From positions 1-64,000 of the forward strand of contig CABUZX010000005.1 in assembly GCA_902496185.1 (NCBI GenBank): a stretch of 64,000 nt of DNA, read 5' to 3'. Shown here one piece after another: positions 23,853 through 34,233 of the stretch. Origin of the DNA: an uncultured Subdoligranulum sp. GTDB taxonomy: Bacteria > Bacillota > Clostridia > Christensenellales > CAG-314. The notes beneath the pieces are model-generated. The model saw only the letters and a program-made list of their open reading frames with translations. It did not search any database and was not told the DNA's origin. The position numbers were made by a program, and so were the translations under genes. Every line of letters begins with the position of its first letter. Positions within the stretch are counted from its first letter, which is position 1.

Positions 23853-24488
23853 ATGAATAAAGCAATCATCGGAAAGAAACTGGGCATGACGCAAGTCTTT
23901 ATGGCAGACGGCACAATGGTCCCAGTAACGGTAGTCAAGGCGGGTCCTTGCACCGTAGTTCAAAAGAAAACGTTAGAGAGAGACGGTTATTCCGCTATTC
24001 AGCTCGGTTTTGAGGAAGTAAAAGAAAGCAGGCTTTCCAAGCCGGAATTGGGACACCTTAAAGTCGCAGCCGCAAAGCCCCTCAAAATTTTGAAGGAATT
24101 CAAGTTGGAAAATCCCGATCAATACACTCTCGGTCAGGAAATTAAGTGTGACGTCTTTAATGCAGACGATTATATCGACGTCACGGGTACGACCAAGGGT
24201 AGAGGCTACACCGGCGTTATTAAACGTTGGAATCAAGGTCGCCTTAAGGAAACCCACGGTGTCGGTCCTGTTCACAGAGAAGTTGGTAGTATGGGCGCAA
24301 ACTCTACTCCGTCCAGAGTTTTGCCGGGCAAAAAATTGCCGGGACAATACGGTGTGGAACAAGTTACCGTCCTTAACCTTAAAGTAGTAAAAGTCGATAC
24401 GGAACGTGGCGTTTTGCTGATAAAGGGCGCTATTCCCGGAGCAAAAAACAGCGTAGTATATATTCGCAACGCTGTCAAAAAAGCGTAA
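23853..24488 (+). CDS. rplC: 50S ribosomal protein L3
   Basis: A 211-aa L3 with KLGMTQVF at 8-15, the central [11 protein letters not shown] loop that approaches the peptidyl-transferase centre, and the [20 protein letters not shown] stretch, whose glutamine-equivalent region is a known methylation site in Gammaproteobacteria. The 69-nt gap after rpsJ is the longest in this part of the operon; AGGAG precedes the start. Confidence 0.98.
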   Translation: MNKAIIGKKLGMTQVFMADGTMVPVTVVKAGPCTVVQKKTLERDGYSAIQLGFEEVKESRLSKPELGHLKVAAAKPLKILKEFKLENPDQYTLGQEIKCDVFNADDYIDVTGTTKGRGYTGVIKRWNQGRLKETHGVGPVHREVGSMGANSTPSRVLPGKKLPGQYGVEQVTVLNLKVVKVDTERGVLLIKGAIPGAKNSVVYIRNAVKKA

Positions 24489-24503
24489 TAGGAGCAAACA
24501 CAA

Positions 24504-25124
24504 ATGCAAGTTAAAGTTTTCAATACAAAAGCCGAAGAAGTCGGCAAGATGAACTTAGACGATTCAGTGTTTGGCGTAGAATACAACGAAGCGCTTATTC
24601 ATCAAGCAGTTGTGGCATACTTGGCAAACCAACGTCAAGGTACGAAAAGCACGTTGACTCGTAGCGAAGTCCGTGGTGGCGGTATCAAACCCTGGAGACA
24701 AAAGGGTACGGGTAGGGCTCGTCAAGGCAGTATCCGCGCGGTACAATGGATTAAAGGCGGTATCGCTTTTGCGCCAAAGCCCAGAGACTTTTCCAAAAAG
24801 ATGAACAAAAAGGCAAAGACGGGAGCATTCCTTTCTGCCTTGAGTCAAAAAATAGCTAATAACGAATTGGTCGTAGTAGACCAAATCAAATTGGCAGAAC
24901 CCAAAACCAAGTTGGTTGCGGAAATTCTCAATAACTTCAAGTACGACAAGCGCACGTTGTTTGTCGTTGCAGACAAAGACGACGCGCTTCTTCGCGCAGG
25001 CAGAAATATCGAAAAACTCACTATTTCCGTTGCCGATTTGTTGAACGTTTACGAAGTAGTCGTCAACGCGAATATTGTCGTCACCAAGGACGCAATCAAA
25101 AAGATTGAGGAGGCGAACGCATAA
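24504..25124 (+). CDS. rplD: 50S ribosomal protein L4
   Basis: A 206-aa L4. The extended tunnel loop is clear at about 45-75 (SEVRGGGIKPWRQKGTGRAR), with the globular domain after it. L4 lines the exit tunnel with L22 and in E. coli also represses the S10 operon; whether it does so here cannot be seen. The final base overlaps the first base of rplW. Confidence 0.98.
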   Translation: MQVKVFNTKAEEVGKMNLDDSVFGVEYNEALIHQAVVAYLANQRQGTKSTLTRSEVRGGGIKPWRQKGTGRARQGSIRAVQWIKGGIAFAPKPRDFSKKMNKKAKTGAFLSALSQKIANNELVVVDQIKLAEPKTKLVAEILNNFKYDKRTLFVVADKDDALLRAGRNIEKLTISVADLLNVYEVVVNANIVVTKDAIKKIEEANA

Positions 25125-25420
25125 TGAACGCTTATGACATTATTATTAAGCCGGTTATGAGTGAAAAGGCTTTTGCAGGTATCGCTCAAAACCCAAAAAG
25201 ATATACGTTTGTCGTTGCAAAAAACGCCAACAAAATTCAAATCAAACAAGCAGTAGAACAAATCTTTGGCGTAAAGGTTGACAAGGTCAACACTATCAAC
25301 GTCAGAGGTAGACTCAAGAGACAAGGTCGCGCGCAAGGTTACACCGCTTCTAAAAAGAAGGCAGTGGTTACGCTTACGGCTGACAGCAAAGTGATAGAGT
25401 TCTTTGAGAGCTTGTCCTAA
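25124..25420 (+). CDS. rplW: 50S ribosomal protein L23
   Basis: A 98-aa L23 with the N-terminal [14 protein letters not shown], the loop [20 protein letters not shown] and a short C-terminal strand. L23 sits at the tunnel exit and is the docking site of trigger factor and SRP. It overlaps rplD by one base, so translation is coupled. Confidence 0.97.
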   Translation: MNAYDIIIKPVMSEKAFAGIAQNPKRYTFVVAKNANKIQIKQAVEQIFGVKVDKVNTINVRGRLKRQGRAQGYTASKKKAVVTLTADSKVIEFFESLS

Positions 25421-25434
25421 TTAGGAGGTTAATT

Positions 25435-26262
25435 ATGGCTATCAAAAGATATAAACCCACGTCTCCGGGGCGTCGTTTTATGACGGTTTCCATGTTTGAT
25501 GAAATCACTTGCGGAACTCCGGAAAAAAGCTTGTTGGCGGTCAAGAAAAAGACCGGTGGTAGAAACGCAACGGGCAAATTGACCGTCAGACATATTGGCG
25601 GTGGTAACAAAATTAAATACAGAATTATTGACTTTAAGCGCAACAAGTACGATATACCTGCAAAGGTTGCAACTATCGAATACGATCCAAACCGTACGGC
25701 AAACATTGCATTGTTGGTTTATGCTGACGGCGAAAAGAGATATATTTTGGCTCCCGTTGGTCTCAACGTAGGCGACACCGTTATATCTTCTTCGACGGCG
25801 GATATCAAGACGGGCAACAACCTTCCGTTGGAAAATATCCCGGTAGGTACCGTTATCCACAATATCGAGCAAAACCCCGGCAAGGGCGGTCAAATTGCGA
25901 GAGCGGCAGGTATTTCTGCGCAACTTATGGCAAAAGAAGGCAAGTATGCAACGTTGCGTATGCCGAGTGGCGAAATGCGCCTTATTCTTCTCAAATGCCG
26001 TGCGACAATCGGTCAAGTAGGTAATCTCGACCACGAAATTATCAATATCGGTAAAGCAGGCAAAACGCGTCACATGGGCGTTAAACCAACCGTTCGCGGT
26101 AGCGTTATGAACCCGTGCGACCACCCGCATGGTGGCGGTGAGGGCAGAAGCCCGATCGGTCGTCCGGGACCTGTTACTCCGTGGGGTAAACCGGCTTTGG
26201 GTTACAAGACACGCAAAAAGAAGAAAACAACCAATAGGTTTATTATTAAGCGTGTGAACTAA
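25435..26262 (+). CDS. rplB: 50S ribosomal protein L2
   Basis: A 275-aa L2 with [18 protein letters not shown] and the conserved C-terminal [15 protein letters not shown] (about 225-239), whose histidine is close to the peptidyl-transferase centre. The Lys-rich tail [11 protein letters not shown] is typical. TTAGGAGG precedes the ATG. Confidence 0.99.
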   Translation: MAIKRYKPTSPGRRFMTVSMFDEITCGTPEKSLLAVKKKTGGRNATGKLTVRHIGGGNKIKYRIIDFKRNKYDIPAKVATIEYDPNRTANIALLVYADGEKRYILAPVGLNVGDTVISSSTADIKTGNNLPLENIPVGTVIHNIEQNPGKGGQIARAAGISAQLMAKEGKYATLRMPSGEMRLILLKCRATIGQVGNLDHEIINIGKAGKTRHMGVKPTVRGSVMNPCDHPHGGGEGRSPIGRPGPVTPWGKPALGYKTRKKKKTTNRFIIKRVN

Positions 26263-26274
26263 TGGGAGGAAAAG

Positions 26275-26553
26275 ATGAGTAGATCAGTTAAAAAAGGACC
26301 GTTTGTTCAAGAAAGGCTCCTTAAAAGAATACAAGATATGAACGAAAAGGGCGAAAAGAAGGTTGTCAAGACTTGGTCTCGTTCCAGCACGATTTTTCCT
26401 GATTTCGTTGGACACACCATTGCTGTTCACGATGGCAAAAAGCACATTCCCGTATACATTACAGAGGAAATGGTTGGCTTGAAACTGGGTGAATTTGCCC
26501 CCACGAGAACGTTTAGAGGCCACAGCGGTTCAAAAACGTCGGGTGCTAAATAA
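26275..26553 (+). CDS. rpsS: 30S ribosomal protein S19
   Basis: A 92-aa S19: [18 protein letters not shown] at the start, then [24 protein letters not shown] and [12 protein letters not shown]. It binds 16S rRNA in the head with S13. 12 nt separate it from rplB, with GGAGG before the start. Confidence 0.98.
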   Translation: MSRSVKKGPFVQERLLKRIQDMNEKGEKKVVKTWSRSSTIFPDFVGHTIAVHDGKKHIPVYITEEMVGLKLGEFAPTRTFRGHSGSKTSGAK

Positions 26554-26564
26554 GGAGGATATTT

Positions 26565-26954
26565 ATGGCTACAAGAACATCACAAAAAGCAGCTAAAATT
26601 AAGGAAAATAGAGATAATCGTCCTTATGCTGTTGCAAAATATATCCGTATAGCGCCCTCTAAGGTACACGTTGTATTAGACGTTATCCGCGGAAAGAAGT
26701 ACTTTGACGCCGTTGCGATTTTGGAAAACACTCCAAAAGCGGCAAGCGAACCCGTTTTGAAGGTTCTTAACTCTGCCGCCGCAAACGCAGAAGTAAACAA
26801 GGGCATGAACAAAGACACTCTGTACGTTGCAGAATGTTACGCAGATATGGGTCCGGTATTGAAGAGAGTTCAACCGGTTTCCAAGGGTAGAGCGTATCGC
26901 ATCTTAAAGCGTACAAGCCACATTACCGTCGTTCTTGACGAAGTAAAGGCATAA
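26565..26954 (+). CDS. rplV: 50S ribosomal protein L22
   Basis: A 129-aa L22, with about 20 polar residues before the conserved YIRIAPSKVHVVLDVIRGK. The long beta-hairpin that reaches the tunnel (ADMGPVLKRVQPVSKGRAYR, about 92-111) is intact; changes here give macrolide resistance in other species. TTSQ-type basic start MATRTSQKAAKIKENR is a modest extension. Confidence 0.97.
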   Translation: MATRTSQKAAKIKENRDNRPYAVAKYIRIAPSKVHVVLDVIRGKKYFDAVAILENTPKAASEPVLKVLNSAAANAEVNKGMNKDTLYVAECYADMGPVLKRVQPVSKGRAYRILKRTSHITVVLDEVKA

Positions 26955-26966
26955 TAGGAGGGCACA

Positions 26967-27641
26967 ATGGGACAAAAAGTTAATCCTCATGGAATGAGAG
27001 TGGGTATCAACGCTGGCTGGCAAGCCACTTGGTACGCAGACAAAAAAGACTTCGGCGCTTTTCTTAAGGAAGACGACGTTGTTAGAAAGTTTATCAAAAA
27101 GACCTATTTTTCCTCCGCAATCAGCGAAATCGCATTTGAAAGAAGCGAAGGCAAGTTGGTAATAAACGTTCATACCGGTCGCCCAGGCACGCTTATCGGC
27201 AAGCAAGGCGCAGGTATCGAAGAAATGAAAAATCAAGTTCAAAAGTTGGTAAAGGACAAGGCTATCGTTATCAACGTTATTGAAGTTAAAAATCCTGACG
27301 CAGACGCTCTGCTCGTTGCGGAAAATATCGCGGCTCAACTCGAAAAGCGTGTTTCTTTCCGTCGCGCAATGCGTCAAGCAATGCAAAGAGCCATGCGCGC
27401 AGGCGCCAAGGGTATCAAAACCATGGTAAGCGGTAGATTGGACGGCGCAGAAATCGCAAGAAGCGAACAATACCACGAAGGAAGTATTCCTCTTCATACG
27501 CTTCGCGCGGATATTGATTACGGCTATGCAATTGCAAGCACTACTTACGGTGTAATTGGCGTAAAATGTTGGATTTATAAGGGAGAAATCCTCTCCAAGC
27601 CCAAAAAGAAGGAAGGAGGAAAAGCAAATGTTAATGCCTAA
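26967..27641 (+). CDS. rpsC: 30S ribosomal protein S3
   Basis: A 224-aa S3: [13 protein letters not shown] at the start, a type-2 KH domain with [17 protein letters not shown], and a C-terminal half with [25 protein letters not shown], which together guard mRNA entry. Its end overlaps rplP by 14 nt. The tail GGKANVNA is short. Confidence 0.98.
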   Translation: MGQKVNPHGMRVGINAGWQATWYADKKDFGAFLKEDDVVRKFIKKTYFSSAISEIAFERSEGKLVINVHTGRPGTLIGKQGAGIEEMKNQVQKLVKDKAIVINVIEVKNPDADALLVAENIAAQLEKRVSFRRAMRQAMQRAMRAGAKGIKTMVSGRLDGAEIARSEQYHEGSIPLHTLRADIDYGYAIASTTYGVIGVKCWIYKGEILSKPKKKEGGKANVNA

Positions 27642-28062
27642 AAGAGTACTCCACCGTCGTCAATTCCGTGGCAGAATGAAGGGTAAGGCCCACAAGGGCA
27701 ATACCATTGCTTACGGCGAGTATGGTCTCGTTGCGGAAGAATGCGGTTGGATTAAAAGCAACCAAATAGAAGCGGCGCGTGTCGCTATGACAAGATTTAT
27801 CAAGCGTGGCGGTCAGGTTTGGACGGATATATTCCCCCACAAACCCGTCACCAAAAAGCCCGCCGAAACCCGCATGGGTAGCGGTAAGGGTAGTCCCGAA
27901 TATTGGGTAGCAGTAGTTAAGCCCGGTAGAGTTATGTTTGAAATTGCAGGTATCTCCGAAGAAACCGCAAGAGAAGCGCTCCGTTTGGCTTCACACAAGC
28001 TCCCGGTAAAGTGCAAGTTCGTCGCAAAGTCGGCAGAGGAGAAGACAAATGAAAGCAAATAA
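27628..28062 (+). CDS. rplP: 50S ribosomal protein L16
   Basis: A 144-aa L16 with the standard MLMPKRV...[16 protein letters not shown] start and [20 protein letters not shown], the region near the A-site tRNA. AGGAGGAAAAGCAA precedes the first ATG, inside rpsC; the second ATG two codons later is a weaker choice. It overlaps rpmC by 14 nt. Confidence 0.98.
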   Translation: MLMPKRVLHRRQFRGRMKGKAHKGNTIAYGEYGLVAEECGWIKSNQIEAARVAMTRFIKRGGQVWTDIFPHKPVTKKPAETRMGSGKGSPEYWVAVVKPGRVMFEIAGISEETAREALRLASHKLPVKCKFVAKSAEEKTNESK

Positions 28063-28249
28063 AGTGCATGAAATGTCTGATGAAGAATTGATTGCCAAGT
28101 TGGAAGAACTCAAAAAAGAGTTGTTCAATTTGAGACTCAATCACGCAACAGGACAATTAAACAACCCTCTCGCTCTCAATACCTGCAAAAAAGATATAGC
28201 AAGAGTTATGACAGTTATGCGTGAAAGGCAACTTGCCAAAAAGGCATAA
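28049..28249 (+). CDS. rpmC: 50S ribosomal protein L29
   Basis: A 66-aa helical-hairpin protein with [33 protein letters not shown] and [13 protein letters not shown], the L29 pattern. It sits by L23 at the tunnel exit. Its start lies inside rplP. Confidence 0.96.
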   Translation: MKANKVHEMSDEELIAKLEELKKELFNLRLNHATGQLNNPLALNTCKKDIARVMTVMRERQLAKKA

Positions 28250-28260
28250 GGAGGGCTATT

Positions 28261-28515
28261 ATGGAAAGAAATGAAAGAAAACAAAGAATCGGCACTGTGA
28301 TTTCCAACAAGATGGACAAAACAATCGTTGTTGCCGTTATTGAAAAGTTTAAGCACCCATTGTACAAAAAGACAGTCAGCAAAACAAAGACCTTTAAGGC
28401 GCATGATGAAACTAATCAATGCAACGAAGGCGATAGAGTTTTGATTGAAGAAACCCGCAAACTCAGCAAGGACAAGAATTGGCGTCTTGTTGAAGTTGTC
28501 GAAAAGGCTAAATAA
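28261..28515 (+). CDS. rpsQ: 30S ribosomal protein S17
   Basis: An 84-aa OB-fold protein: [37 protein letters not shown], then [20 protein letters not shown]. These are conserved S17 blocks that bind the 5' domain of 16S rRNA. AAGGAGG precedes the ATG. Confidence 0.97.
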   Translation: MERNERKQRIGTVISNKMDKTIVVAVIEKFKHPLYKKTVSKTKTFKAHDETNQCNEGDRVLIEETRKLSKDKNWRLVEVVEKAK

Positions 28516-28528
28516 GGAGAGAAGGACT

Positions 28529-28897
28529 ATGATACAACCGTTTACGAGATTAAAGGCAGCCGACAATAGTGGCGCCAAAGAAATAATGTGTATCAAAGTG
28601 CTGGGTGGCTCCAAGCGTAGATATGGCAATATCGGTGATATTATTGTTGCAAGCGTAAAGAGCGCAAACCCCGGTGGCGTAGTCAAAAAGGGCGAAGTCG
28701 TAAAGGCAGTTATCGTTCGTTCCGCTTTTGGCGTCAATCGTAAAGACGGCACGCATATTAGATTTGACGACAATGCAGCCGTTATCATTGACAAAGATAA
28801 GCAACCGAAAGGCACCCGTATCTTTGGGCCGGTAGCAAGAGAATTGAGAGAAAAAGACTATATGAAAATAGTTTCTCTCGCTCCGGAAGTGCTTTAA
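28529..28897 (+). CDS. rplN: 50S ribosomal protein L14
   Basis: A 122-aa L14 starting [20 protein letters not shown], with [17 protein letters not shown] and a C-terminal [19 protein letters not shown]. The standard length is 122 residues, so the ATG at 28529 after AAGGAGAGAAGG is right; an upstream in-frame start would add residues from inside rpsQ. Confidence 0.98.
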   Translation: MIQPFTRLKAADNSGAKEIMCIKVLGGSKRRYGNIGDIIVASVKSANPGGVVKKGEVVKAVIVRSAFGVNRKDGTHIRFDDNAAVIIDKDKQPKGTRIFGPVARELREKDYMKIVSLAPEVL

Positions 28898-28907
28898 GGA
28901 GGATACA

Positions 28908-29357
28908 ATGGCAAGTTTAAATATTAGAAAAGACGATACCGTTGAGGTATTGGTTGGTAAGAAGGAAGGCGAAGGCGCAGTCAAAGGCAAGCGCGGTAAG
29001 GTCATCAAGGTAGATGCGGAAAACGGCAAAGTTATGGTACAAGGTCTCAACCTTGTTAAGCGTCATACTCGTCCCAAAAATGCGCAAACACCCGGTGGCA
29101 TTATGGAAAAGCCCCGTATGATAGACGTAAGCAACGTAGTGTTGGTATGTCCTTCCTGCGGAAAAACCACAAGAGTAAACCACAAGGCAGTCGAAAATAA
29201 AGACGGCAAAGTCAAATACGTTCGTTGCTGTCACAAGTGTGGCGCAATTATCGAAGTAAAAGCCGATAAGGGCACCAAGAAAAAAACAACGAGAAAGACA
29301 GCCAAAAAGTCCAAGACCGACGCTACGGTAGCAAGTACCGAAAACGTCGCCAAATAA
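28908..29357 (+). CDS. rplX: 50S ribosomal protein L24, long form with zinc ribbon
   Basis: A 149-aa L24. The KOW core (DDTVEVLVGKKEGEGAVKGK) and KRHTRPKNAQTPGGI are standard. CPSCGK (about 83-88) and CCHKCG (about 107-112) form a CxxC...CxxC pair that may bind zinc, unlike short L24. About 28 extra residues follow, rich in Lys, Thr and Ala. Usual L24 is near 100-115 residues, so the tail is unusual. Confidence 0.95.
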   Translation: MASLNIRKDDTVEVLVGKKEGEGAVKGKRGKVIKVDAENGKVMVQGLNLVKRHTRPKNAQTPGGIMEKPRMIDVSNVVLVCPSCGKTTRVNHKAVENKDGKVKYVRCCHKCGAIIEVKADKGTKKKTTRKTAKKSKTDATVASTENVAK

Positions 29358-29370
29358 GGGAGGCTAAATA

Positions 29371-29961
29371 ATGGCAGAAAAAGCAAAAAAATCCGCTCCT
29401 CAAGCAGAAGCTCCAAAGGCGGAAAACAGAATGAAGGTACGTTATACTACCGAAATAGTACCGTATCTCATGAAACATTTTAATTACAAAAACATCAACC
29501 AAGTCCCAAGACTGGAAAAAATCGTTATTAACGCCGGTCTCGGAGACGTAAAAGACAATTCAAAGAGCTTTCAGATTGCCGTTGACGAAATCAAGACTAT
29601 TTCTGGACAACGTCCTGTCGTAACAAAGGCAAGAAAGTCAGTTGCAAACTTTAAAGTTCGTGAAGGTCAGTCCATCGGTTGCAAAGTTACGCTCCGCTCT
29701 ACGAGAATGTACGAATTTATGGACAAACTTATTGCAATTGCTTTGCCAAGAGTAAGAGACTTCCGTGGGGTACCAGGCAATTCTTTCGACGGTAGAGGAA
29801 ACTATACTCTCGGCGTTAAGGAACAACTCATCTTTCCGGAAATCGTCTACGATCAGGTAGAGAAGACGAGAGGTTTTGACGTTACTTTTGTTACCACCGC
29901 AAAAACGGACGAGGAAGCAAAAGAACTTCTTAAACAACTGGGAATGCCCTTCAAGGCGTAA
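29371..29961 (+). CDS. rplE: 50S ribosomal protein L5
   Basis: A 196-aa L5 with about 18 additional N-terminal residues ([19 protein letters not shown]) before [18 protein letters not shown]. The conserved [21 protein letters not shown] and [16 protein letters not shown] segments contact 5S rRNA and the P-site tRNA. GGGAGG lies before the first ATG; an ATG at residue 21 could also initiate but has no clear binding site. Confidence 0.97.
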   Translation: MAEKAKKSAPQAEAPKAENRMKVRYTTEIVPYLMKHFNYKNINQVPRLEKIVINAGLGDVKDNSKSFQIAVDEIKTISGQRPVVTKARKSVANFKVREGQSIGCKVTLRSTRMYEFMDKLIAIALPRVRDFRGVPGNSFDGRGNYTLGVKEQLIFPEIVYDQVEKTRGFDVTFVTTAKTDEEAKELLKQLGMPFKA

Positions 29962-29971
29962 GGAGAGAAAA

Positions 29972-30157
29972 ATGGCAAAGAAATCTTTGATAAACAAACA
30001 ACAAAAACCCGCAAAGTTTTCAACTCGCGCTTATACGCGTTGCTCTATTTGTGGCAGACCGCACGCGGTTTTGCGCAAATACGGCATCTGCAGAATTTGC
30101 TTTAGGGAAAAGGCCTATAGAGGCGAAATCCCCGGAGTAAAAAAGGCAAGTTGGTAA
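29972..30157 (+). CDS. rpsN: 30S ribosomal protein S14, zinc type
   Basis: A 61-aa zinc-binding S14: [10 protein letters not shown]..., then CSICGRP and CRICFRE (CxxCx12CxxC), [12 protein letters not shown] at the end. The ATG at 29972 follows AAGGAGAG; a longer frame starting at 29876 lies within rplE and adds unrelated residues. Confidence 0.97.
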   Translation: MAKKSLINKQQKPAKFSTRAYTRCSICGRPHAVLRKYGICRICFREKAYRGEIPGVKKASW

Positions 30158-30175
30158 GGGTAGGAGGTTAAAATT

Positions 30176-30571
30176 ATGGTAGTTACAGATCCTATCGCGG
30201 ATATGCTGACAAGAATACGCAATGCTCTCGTTGCTAAACACGAGGACGTAATGGTCCCCGCATCTAAAGTAAAAAAGGCAATCGCTCAAATTTTGGTGGA
30301 CGAAGGCTATATCAACGGTTTTGAAGTTGTAGAAGATCCTATTCAAGACAACCTTAAAATCGCTCTTAAATACAGCAAGCACGGCAAAGTTATTAGCGGT
30401 TTAAAACGTATCAGCAAGCCCGGTTTGAGGGTTTATGCAAAAAGCGCAGAGTTGCCCAAGGTTCTTAACGGTTTGGGTATTGCAATCATCAGCACTTCTA
30501 AAGGTATTATGACCGATAAAAATGCAAGAGAACAAAATCTCGGTGGCGAAGTAGTCGCTTTCGTGTGGTAA
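30176..30571 (+). CDS. rpsH: 30S ribosomal protein S8
   Basis: A 131-aa S8: [39 protein letters not shown], then [21 protein letters not shown]8 binds helix 21 of 16S rRNA and in E. coli represses the spc operon. TAGGAGG precedes the start, 18 nt after rpsN. Confidence 0.98.
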   Translation: MVVTDPIADMLTRIRNALVAKHEDVMVPASKVKKAIAQILVDEGYINGFEVVEDPIQDNLKIALKYSKHGKVISGLKRISKPGLRVYAKSAELPKVLNGLGIAIISTSKGIMTDKNAREQNLGGEVVAFVW

Positions 30572-30585
30572 GGAGGTAGTGAGAT

Positions 30586-31125
30586 ATGTCAAGAATAGGC
30601 AGAGAACCAATTACTATCCCCGCAGGTGTGGAAGTAAAGCTTAACGGCACCGTTATTACGGCAAAAGGTCCAAAAGGTACTCTTACGAGAGATATCGGCA
30701 AGGACATTAATTGCGAAATCGAAGGAAACGTAATCCGCTTTACGCGCGACAGCGAAAAGAAAGAAATCCGCAGTAAGCACGGATTGTACAGAGCGTTGGT
30801 TGCCAATATGGTAAAAGGTGTTACCGAAGGTTTTTCCAAAAACTTGGTAATAAACGGCGTAGGTTACAAATGCAGTGTTTCCGGCAATAAGTTGGTATTG
30901 AATATCGGTTATTCGCATCCTATTGAGATGGAAGCGCCAGAGGGTATTACTTTTGAATGCCCGACGGCAACGGAAATCGTAGTTAAAGGTATCAACAAGG
31001 AGTTGGTCGGACAAACTGCCGCCAACATCAAGGCAACCAGAGAGGTCGAACCTTATCACGGTTATGGCGTAAGATACAAGACAGACGTCGTAATCCTTAA
31101 GGAAGGCAAGAAGGCGGGTAAATAA
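30586..31125 (+). CDS. rplF: 50S ribosomal protein L6
   Basis: A 179-aa two-domain L6: [20 protein letters not shown], internally duplicated fold, and the signature [14 protein letters not shown] near the C-terminus. It lies by the sarcin-ricin loop and the factor-binding site. AAGGAGG lies before the ATG. Confidence 0.98.
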   Translation: MSRIGREPITIPAGVEVKLNGTVITAKGPKGTLTRDIGKDINCEIEGNVIRFTRDSEKKEIRSKHGLYRALVANMVKGVTEGFSKNLVINGVGYKCSVSGNKLVLNIGYSHPIEMEAPEGITFECPTATEIVVKGINKELVGQTAANIKATREVEPYHGYGVRYKTDVVILKEGKKAGK

Positions 31126-31136
31126 GGAGCAGTAGT

Positions 31137-31499
31137 ATGATTACTAAAATAGATAAAAATGCGGATAGAAAAATCCGCCACGAAAGAGTGCGTAAACACG
31201 TTTTTGGTACAGAATTGAAGCCAAGACTCAACGTGTATCGCAGTACAAAGTACATCTATGCCCAAATTATCGACGACGTTGCAGGCAAAACGTTGGTAAG
31301 CGCTTCTTCCTTGGCTTTGGCTAAGGAGTTGGAAGGCAAAACCAAAAAAGACGCCAGCAAGGAAGTAGGCAAGGCTATCGCTAAAAAGGCTATCGACGCA
31401 GGTATTTCCGAAGTTGTGTTTGACAGAGGTGGTTATATTTACACCGGTAGAGTAGCAGCTCTCGCTGACGGCGCAAGAGAAGCCGGATTGAAATTTTAA
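31137..31499 (+). CDS. rplR: 50S ribosomal protein L18
   Basis: A 120-aa L18 with [21 protein letters not shown], the [15 protein letters not shown] strand and [21 protein letters not shown], which bind 5S rRNA. Starts 12 nt after rplF. Confidence 0.97.
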   Translation: MITKIDKNADRKIRHERVRKHVFGTELKPRLNVYRSTKYIYAQIIDDVAGKTLVSASSLALAKELEGKTKKDASKEVGKAIAKKAIDAGISEVVFDRGGYIYTGRVAALADGAREAGLKF

Positions 31500-31510
31500 A
31501 GGAGACTATT

Positions 31511-32152
31511 ATGAACGAAGAAGTTTTGAATAATGCAGAAGCGGTCGAAACACCTGCTCAAACGGCAGAAGCAACCGCAGAACAAGTACCAGCCTCCGAT
31601 AAAAAGAGAGAATTTAACCGTGGCGACAAACGCCGTGACGGTAAGCGTCCTTTCAACAAAACTAAGCGCGCAGAAGAAGATGACGGTCTCATCAAAAAGA
31701 CTGTTTCTATCAACAGAGTTTCTAAAACCGTCAAGGGTGGTAGGACGATGCGTTTCTCCGCTTTGGTTGTTGTAGGCGACGGCAAAGGCAGATGTGGCGT
31801 CGGTATGGGTAAAGCGGCGGAAGTTCCGCAAGCTGTAGAAAAGGCTCAACAACAAGCAAAACGCAACATGGTAAACGTTGCCGTTTGCGGTACGACTATC
31901 CCTCACGAAACTTACGGCGTATTTGGTAAAGGCAAGGTTTTGCTTTTGCCTGCGCAAGAAGGTACCGGCGTTATTGCTGGCGGTCCCGTACGTAGCATAT
32001 TGGAAGCGGCAGGTATCAAGGATATCCGTACTAAGAGTTACGGCTCAAACAACCCAATCAACTGCGTGAAAGCAACTTTCAACGGTTTGCAAAGTTTGCG
32101 TTCTGCAGAACAAGTAGCTTTGCTCCGTGGTAAAACGGTAGAAGAGCTATAA
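31511..32152 (+). CDS. rpsE: 30S ribosomal protein S5, N-terminally extended
   Basis: A 213-aa S5. The first 55 residues are low in complexity (Glu/Ala-rich, then Arg/Lys-rich: [17 protein letters not shown]) and come before the conserved [20 protein letters not shown]. The core [20 protein letters not shown] and [20 protein letters not shown] is intact. S5 works in decoding fidelity and mRNA entry. Typical length is about 165. Confidence 0.96.
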   Translation: MNEEVLNNAEAVETPAQTAEATAEQVPASDKKREFNRGDKRRDGKRPFNKTKRAEEDDGLIKKTVSINRVSKTVKGGRTMRFSALVVVGDGKGRCGVGMGKAAEVPQAVEKAQQQAKRNMVNVAVCGTTIPHETYGVFGKGKVLLLPAQEGTGVIAGGPVRSILEAAGIKDIRTKSYGSNNPINCVKATFNGLQSLRSAEQVALLRGKTVEEL

Positions 32153-32163
32153 GGGAGGTTTTT

Positions 32164-32451
32164 ATGACAAGAATTTTAAACGGTCACGTCGTTAAGGAAG
32201 CAAAAGCCCCTCTTTATAAACAAAAGGTGGAAAAAGGCTTTCGTCCTTACGAAGTAAGCAACAAACAAATTAAAGTGACTTTGGTAAAAAGTCCTATAGC
32301 GTGCCTTAAGGACCAAAAGCAAACGGTTCAGGCGTTGGGGCTCACCAAAATCCGTTCTTTCAAAATCCACAACGACAATGATGCGATAAGAGGTATGATC
32401 TTTAAAGTAAAGCATCTTGTCAAAGTTGAGGAAGTAGGAGGCGACAAATGA
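32164..32451 (+). CDS. rpmD: 50S ribosomal protein L30 with N-terminal extension
   Basis: A 95-aa protein. The L30 core begins near residue 36 ([19 protein letters not shown]) and continues with [20 protein letters not shown]. About 35 basic residues precede it, whereas normal L30 is near 60 residues. GGGAGG before the ATG at 32164 supports the long start, and no good internal start is seen. It overlaps rplO by 4 nt. Confidence 0.92.
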   Translation: MTRILNGHVVKEAKAPLYKQKVEKGFRPYEVSNKQIKVTLVKSPIACLKDQKQTVQALGLTKIRSFKIHNDNDAIRGMIFKVKHLVKVEEVGGDK

Positions 32452-32894
32452 GAATAGACACACTTTCGCCTGCTCCCGGTAGTACTACATCTCCAAAAAG
32501 ATTGGGTAGAGGTATCGGTAGCGGACTCGGCAAAACAAGTGGTAAAGGTCACAAGGGACAATGGGCTCGTAGCGGTGGCGGTGTTCGCCCCGGTTTTGAA
32601 GGCGGTACAATGCCTTTGACGCGTCGTTTGCCAAAGCGTGGTTTTTACAACAAATTTGAAAAAACTTACGCAGTTGTTAATCTTTCTATGTTGGAAAAAT
32701 TCGACAACGGCGCAGAGATTACTCCCGAATTGTTGTTGGACATGGGACTTGTCAACAACAAAAACAATGTCGGCGTAAAAGTTTTGGCCGACGGTCAACT
32801 GACAAAATCTTTGACAGTTTACGCTCACAAGTTTTCTGCAAAAGCAAAGCAAGCTATTGAGAGCGCAGGTGGCAAAGCAGAGGTAATTGAATAA
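32448..32894 (+). CDS. rplO: 50S ribosomal protein L15
   Basis: A 148-aa L15: the [20 protein letters not shown] basic loop that threads 23S rRNA, then [17 protein letters not shown] and a globular C-terminus with a final GGKAEVIE. Overlaps rpmD by 4 nt and secY by 1 nt. Confidence 0.97.
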   Translation: MRIDTLSPAPGSTTSPKRLGRGIGSGLGKTSGKGHKGQWARSGGGVRPGFEGGTMPLTRRLPKRGFYNKFEKTYAVVNLSMLEKFDNGAEITPELLLDMGLVNNKNNVGVKVLADGQLTKSLTVYAHKFSAKAKQAIESAGGKAEVIE

Positions 32895-34222
32895 TGATTG
32901 AGACCATAAAGAATGCCTTTAAAATAAAGGAAATCAGAAGAAAAATCTTTATGACCTTTTTGCTGATTTTGATTTATCGCTTGGGTTGTTTTATACCAGT
33001 ACCTGGTATTTCTTCCAGCGTGTTTGAGTCGGCAGTGCAAGGAAACAACTTTTTCTCAATAATGAGCGCTATCACGGGTGGCGCGTTGAGTCAAGGTACG
33101 TTGCTTGCAATAGGCATTTCTCCCTACATCAACGCATCAATTATTATGCAGTTGTTGACGGTTGCTATCCCTTCGTTGGAAAGATTGTCCAAGGAAGGCG
33201 AAGAAGGCAAAAGTAAGATTACCAAAATAACAAGATGGGTGACTTTGGTAATAGCAATTATCAACGCCGTAGGTATTTTGTTTGCTTTTAATACGGAAGG
33301 ATTATTCAATACCACCATGTTTGGTGCGGGATTGGTTCTTCCTACGTGGGTATTGTTTGTGTTTGTTACCGTTATATTCGTAGCAGGCAGTATGCTTACA
33401 ATGTGGTTGGGCGAACGTATTACGGAATACGGCATCAGCAACGGTATATCTATTTTGATTTTCGTAGGTATTTTGGCGTCTAGTGGTCAGGCTATCGTTG
33501 GCAATATCAGTTCAATGATTACGTACGGTTTTGTTGAAGGCGGCGGATGGAATTTGACGTTGTTTATCCTTATTCTTTTGGTTGTTTTTGCGTTTATAGT
33601 TTTTGTAGACGGCGCAGAAAGAAAGGTTAGGGTTCAATATGCAAAGCAGGTCAAAGGCAACAAAATGTACGGTGGACAATCCACACATATCCCAATCAAG
33701 GTTAACGGCGGTGGTGTATTGCCACTCATCTTTGCGTTTTCTTTGATGAGTTTGCCTCAAATGATATTCAGCTTTTTTGGAAGTGAAAGCGGTATCTACG
33801 TATGGTGGACGAGAAATATGACTACCGAAGGCGGTACTTGGTGGGGTACGACCATTTATTTGGTAAGTATGACAGTGTTGATTTTTGTATTTGCTTTCTT
33901 CTATTCGCAAATTCAATTCAATCCGATGGAAATCAGCAAAAATATTCAACAAAACGGCGGATTTTTGCCGGGAATTAGACCGGGCAGAGAAACAAGTGAT
34001 TATTTGGCAAAGACAATATTGCGTATTACTTTTTGGGGCGCATTGTTCTTGGCTATTATGGCGCTTATTCCGTCCACGGTATTCCAACTTGTAGGCAATT
34101 CTTCTTTAACCAATGCCTACTCTGCGACGGGTATGCTTATCGTAGTTTCCGTTGCGTTGGAATTTGACAAGGCATTGCAAAATCAAATTATGATGCGTCA
34201 CTATAAAGGCTTTTTGAAATAA
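32894..34222 (+). CDS. secY: protein translocase subunit SecY
   Basis: A 442-aa channel protein with ten membrane segments. The first begins near residue 18 (MTFLLILIYRLGCFIPVPG), the plug region follows, and the cytosolic loop with GGGVLPLIFAFSLMSLPQ and the FLPGIRPGRETSDYL loop is conserved for SecA or ribosome contact. It forms the SecYEG pore for export and membrane insertion. One-base overlap with rplO couples its synthesis to the ribosome operon, as in most bacteria. Confidence 0.98.
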   Translation: MIETIKNAFKIKEIRRKIFMTFLLILIYRLGCFIPVPGISSSVFESAVQGNNFFSIMSAITGGALSQGTLLAIGISPYINASIIMQLLTVAIPSLERLSKEGEEGKSKITKITRWVTLVIAIINAVGILFAFNTEGLFNTTMFGAGLVLPTWVLFVFVTVIFVAGSMLTMWLGERITEYGISNGISILIFVGILASSGQAIVGNISSMITYGFVEGGGWNLTLFILILLVVFAFIVFVDGAERKVRVQYAKQVKGNKMYGGQSTHIPIKVNGGGVLPLIFAFSLMSLPQMIFSFFGSESGIYVWWTRNMTTEGGTWWGTTIYLVSMTVLIFVFAFFYSQIQFNPMEISKNIQQNGGFLPGIRPGRETSDYLAKTILRITFWGALFLAIMALIPSTVFQLVGNSSLTNAYSATGMLIVVSVALEFDKALQNQIMMRHYKGFLK

Positions 34223-34233
34223 GATTAAAGGTC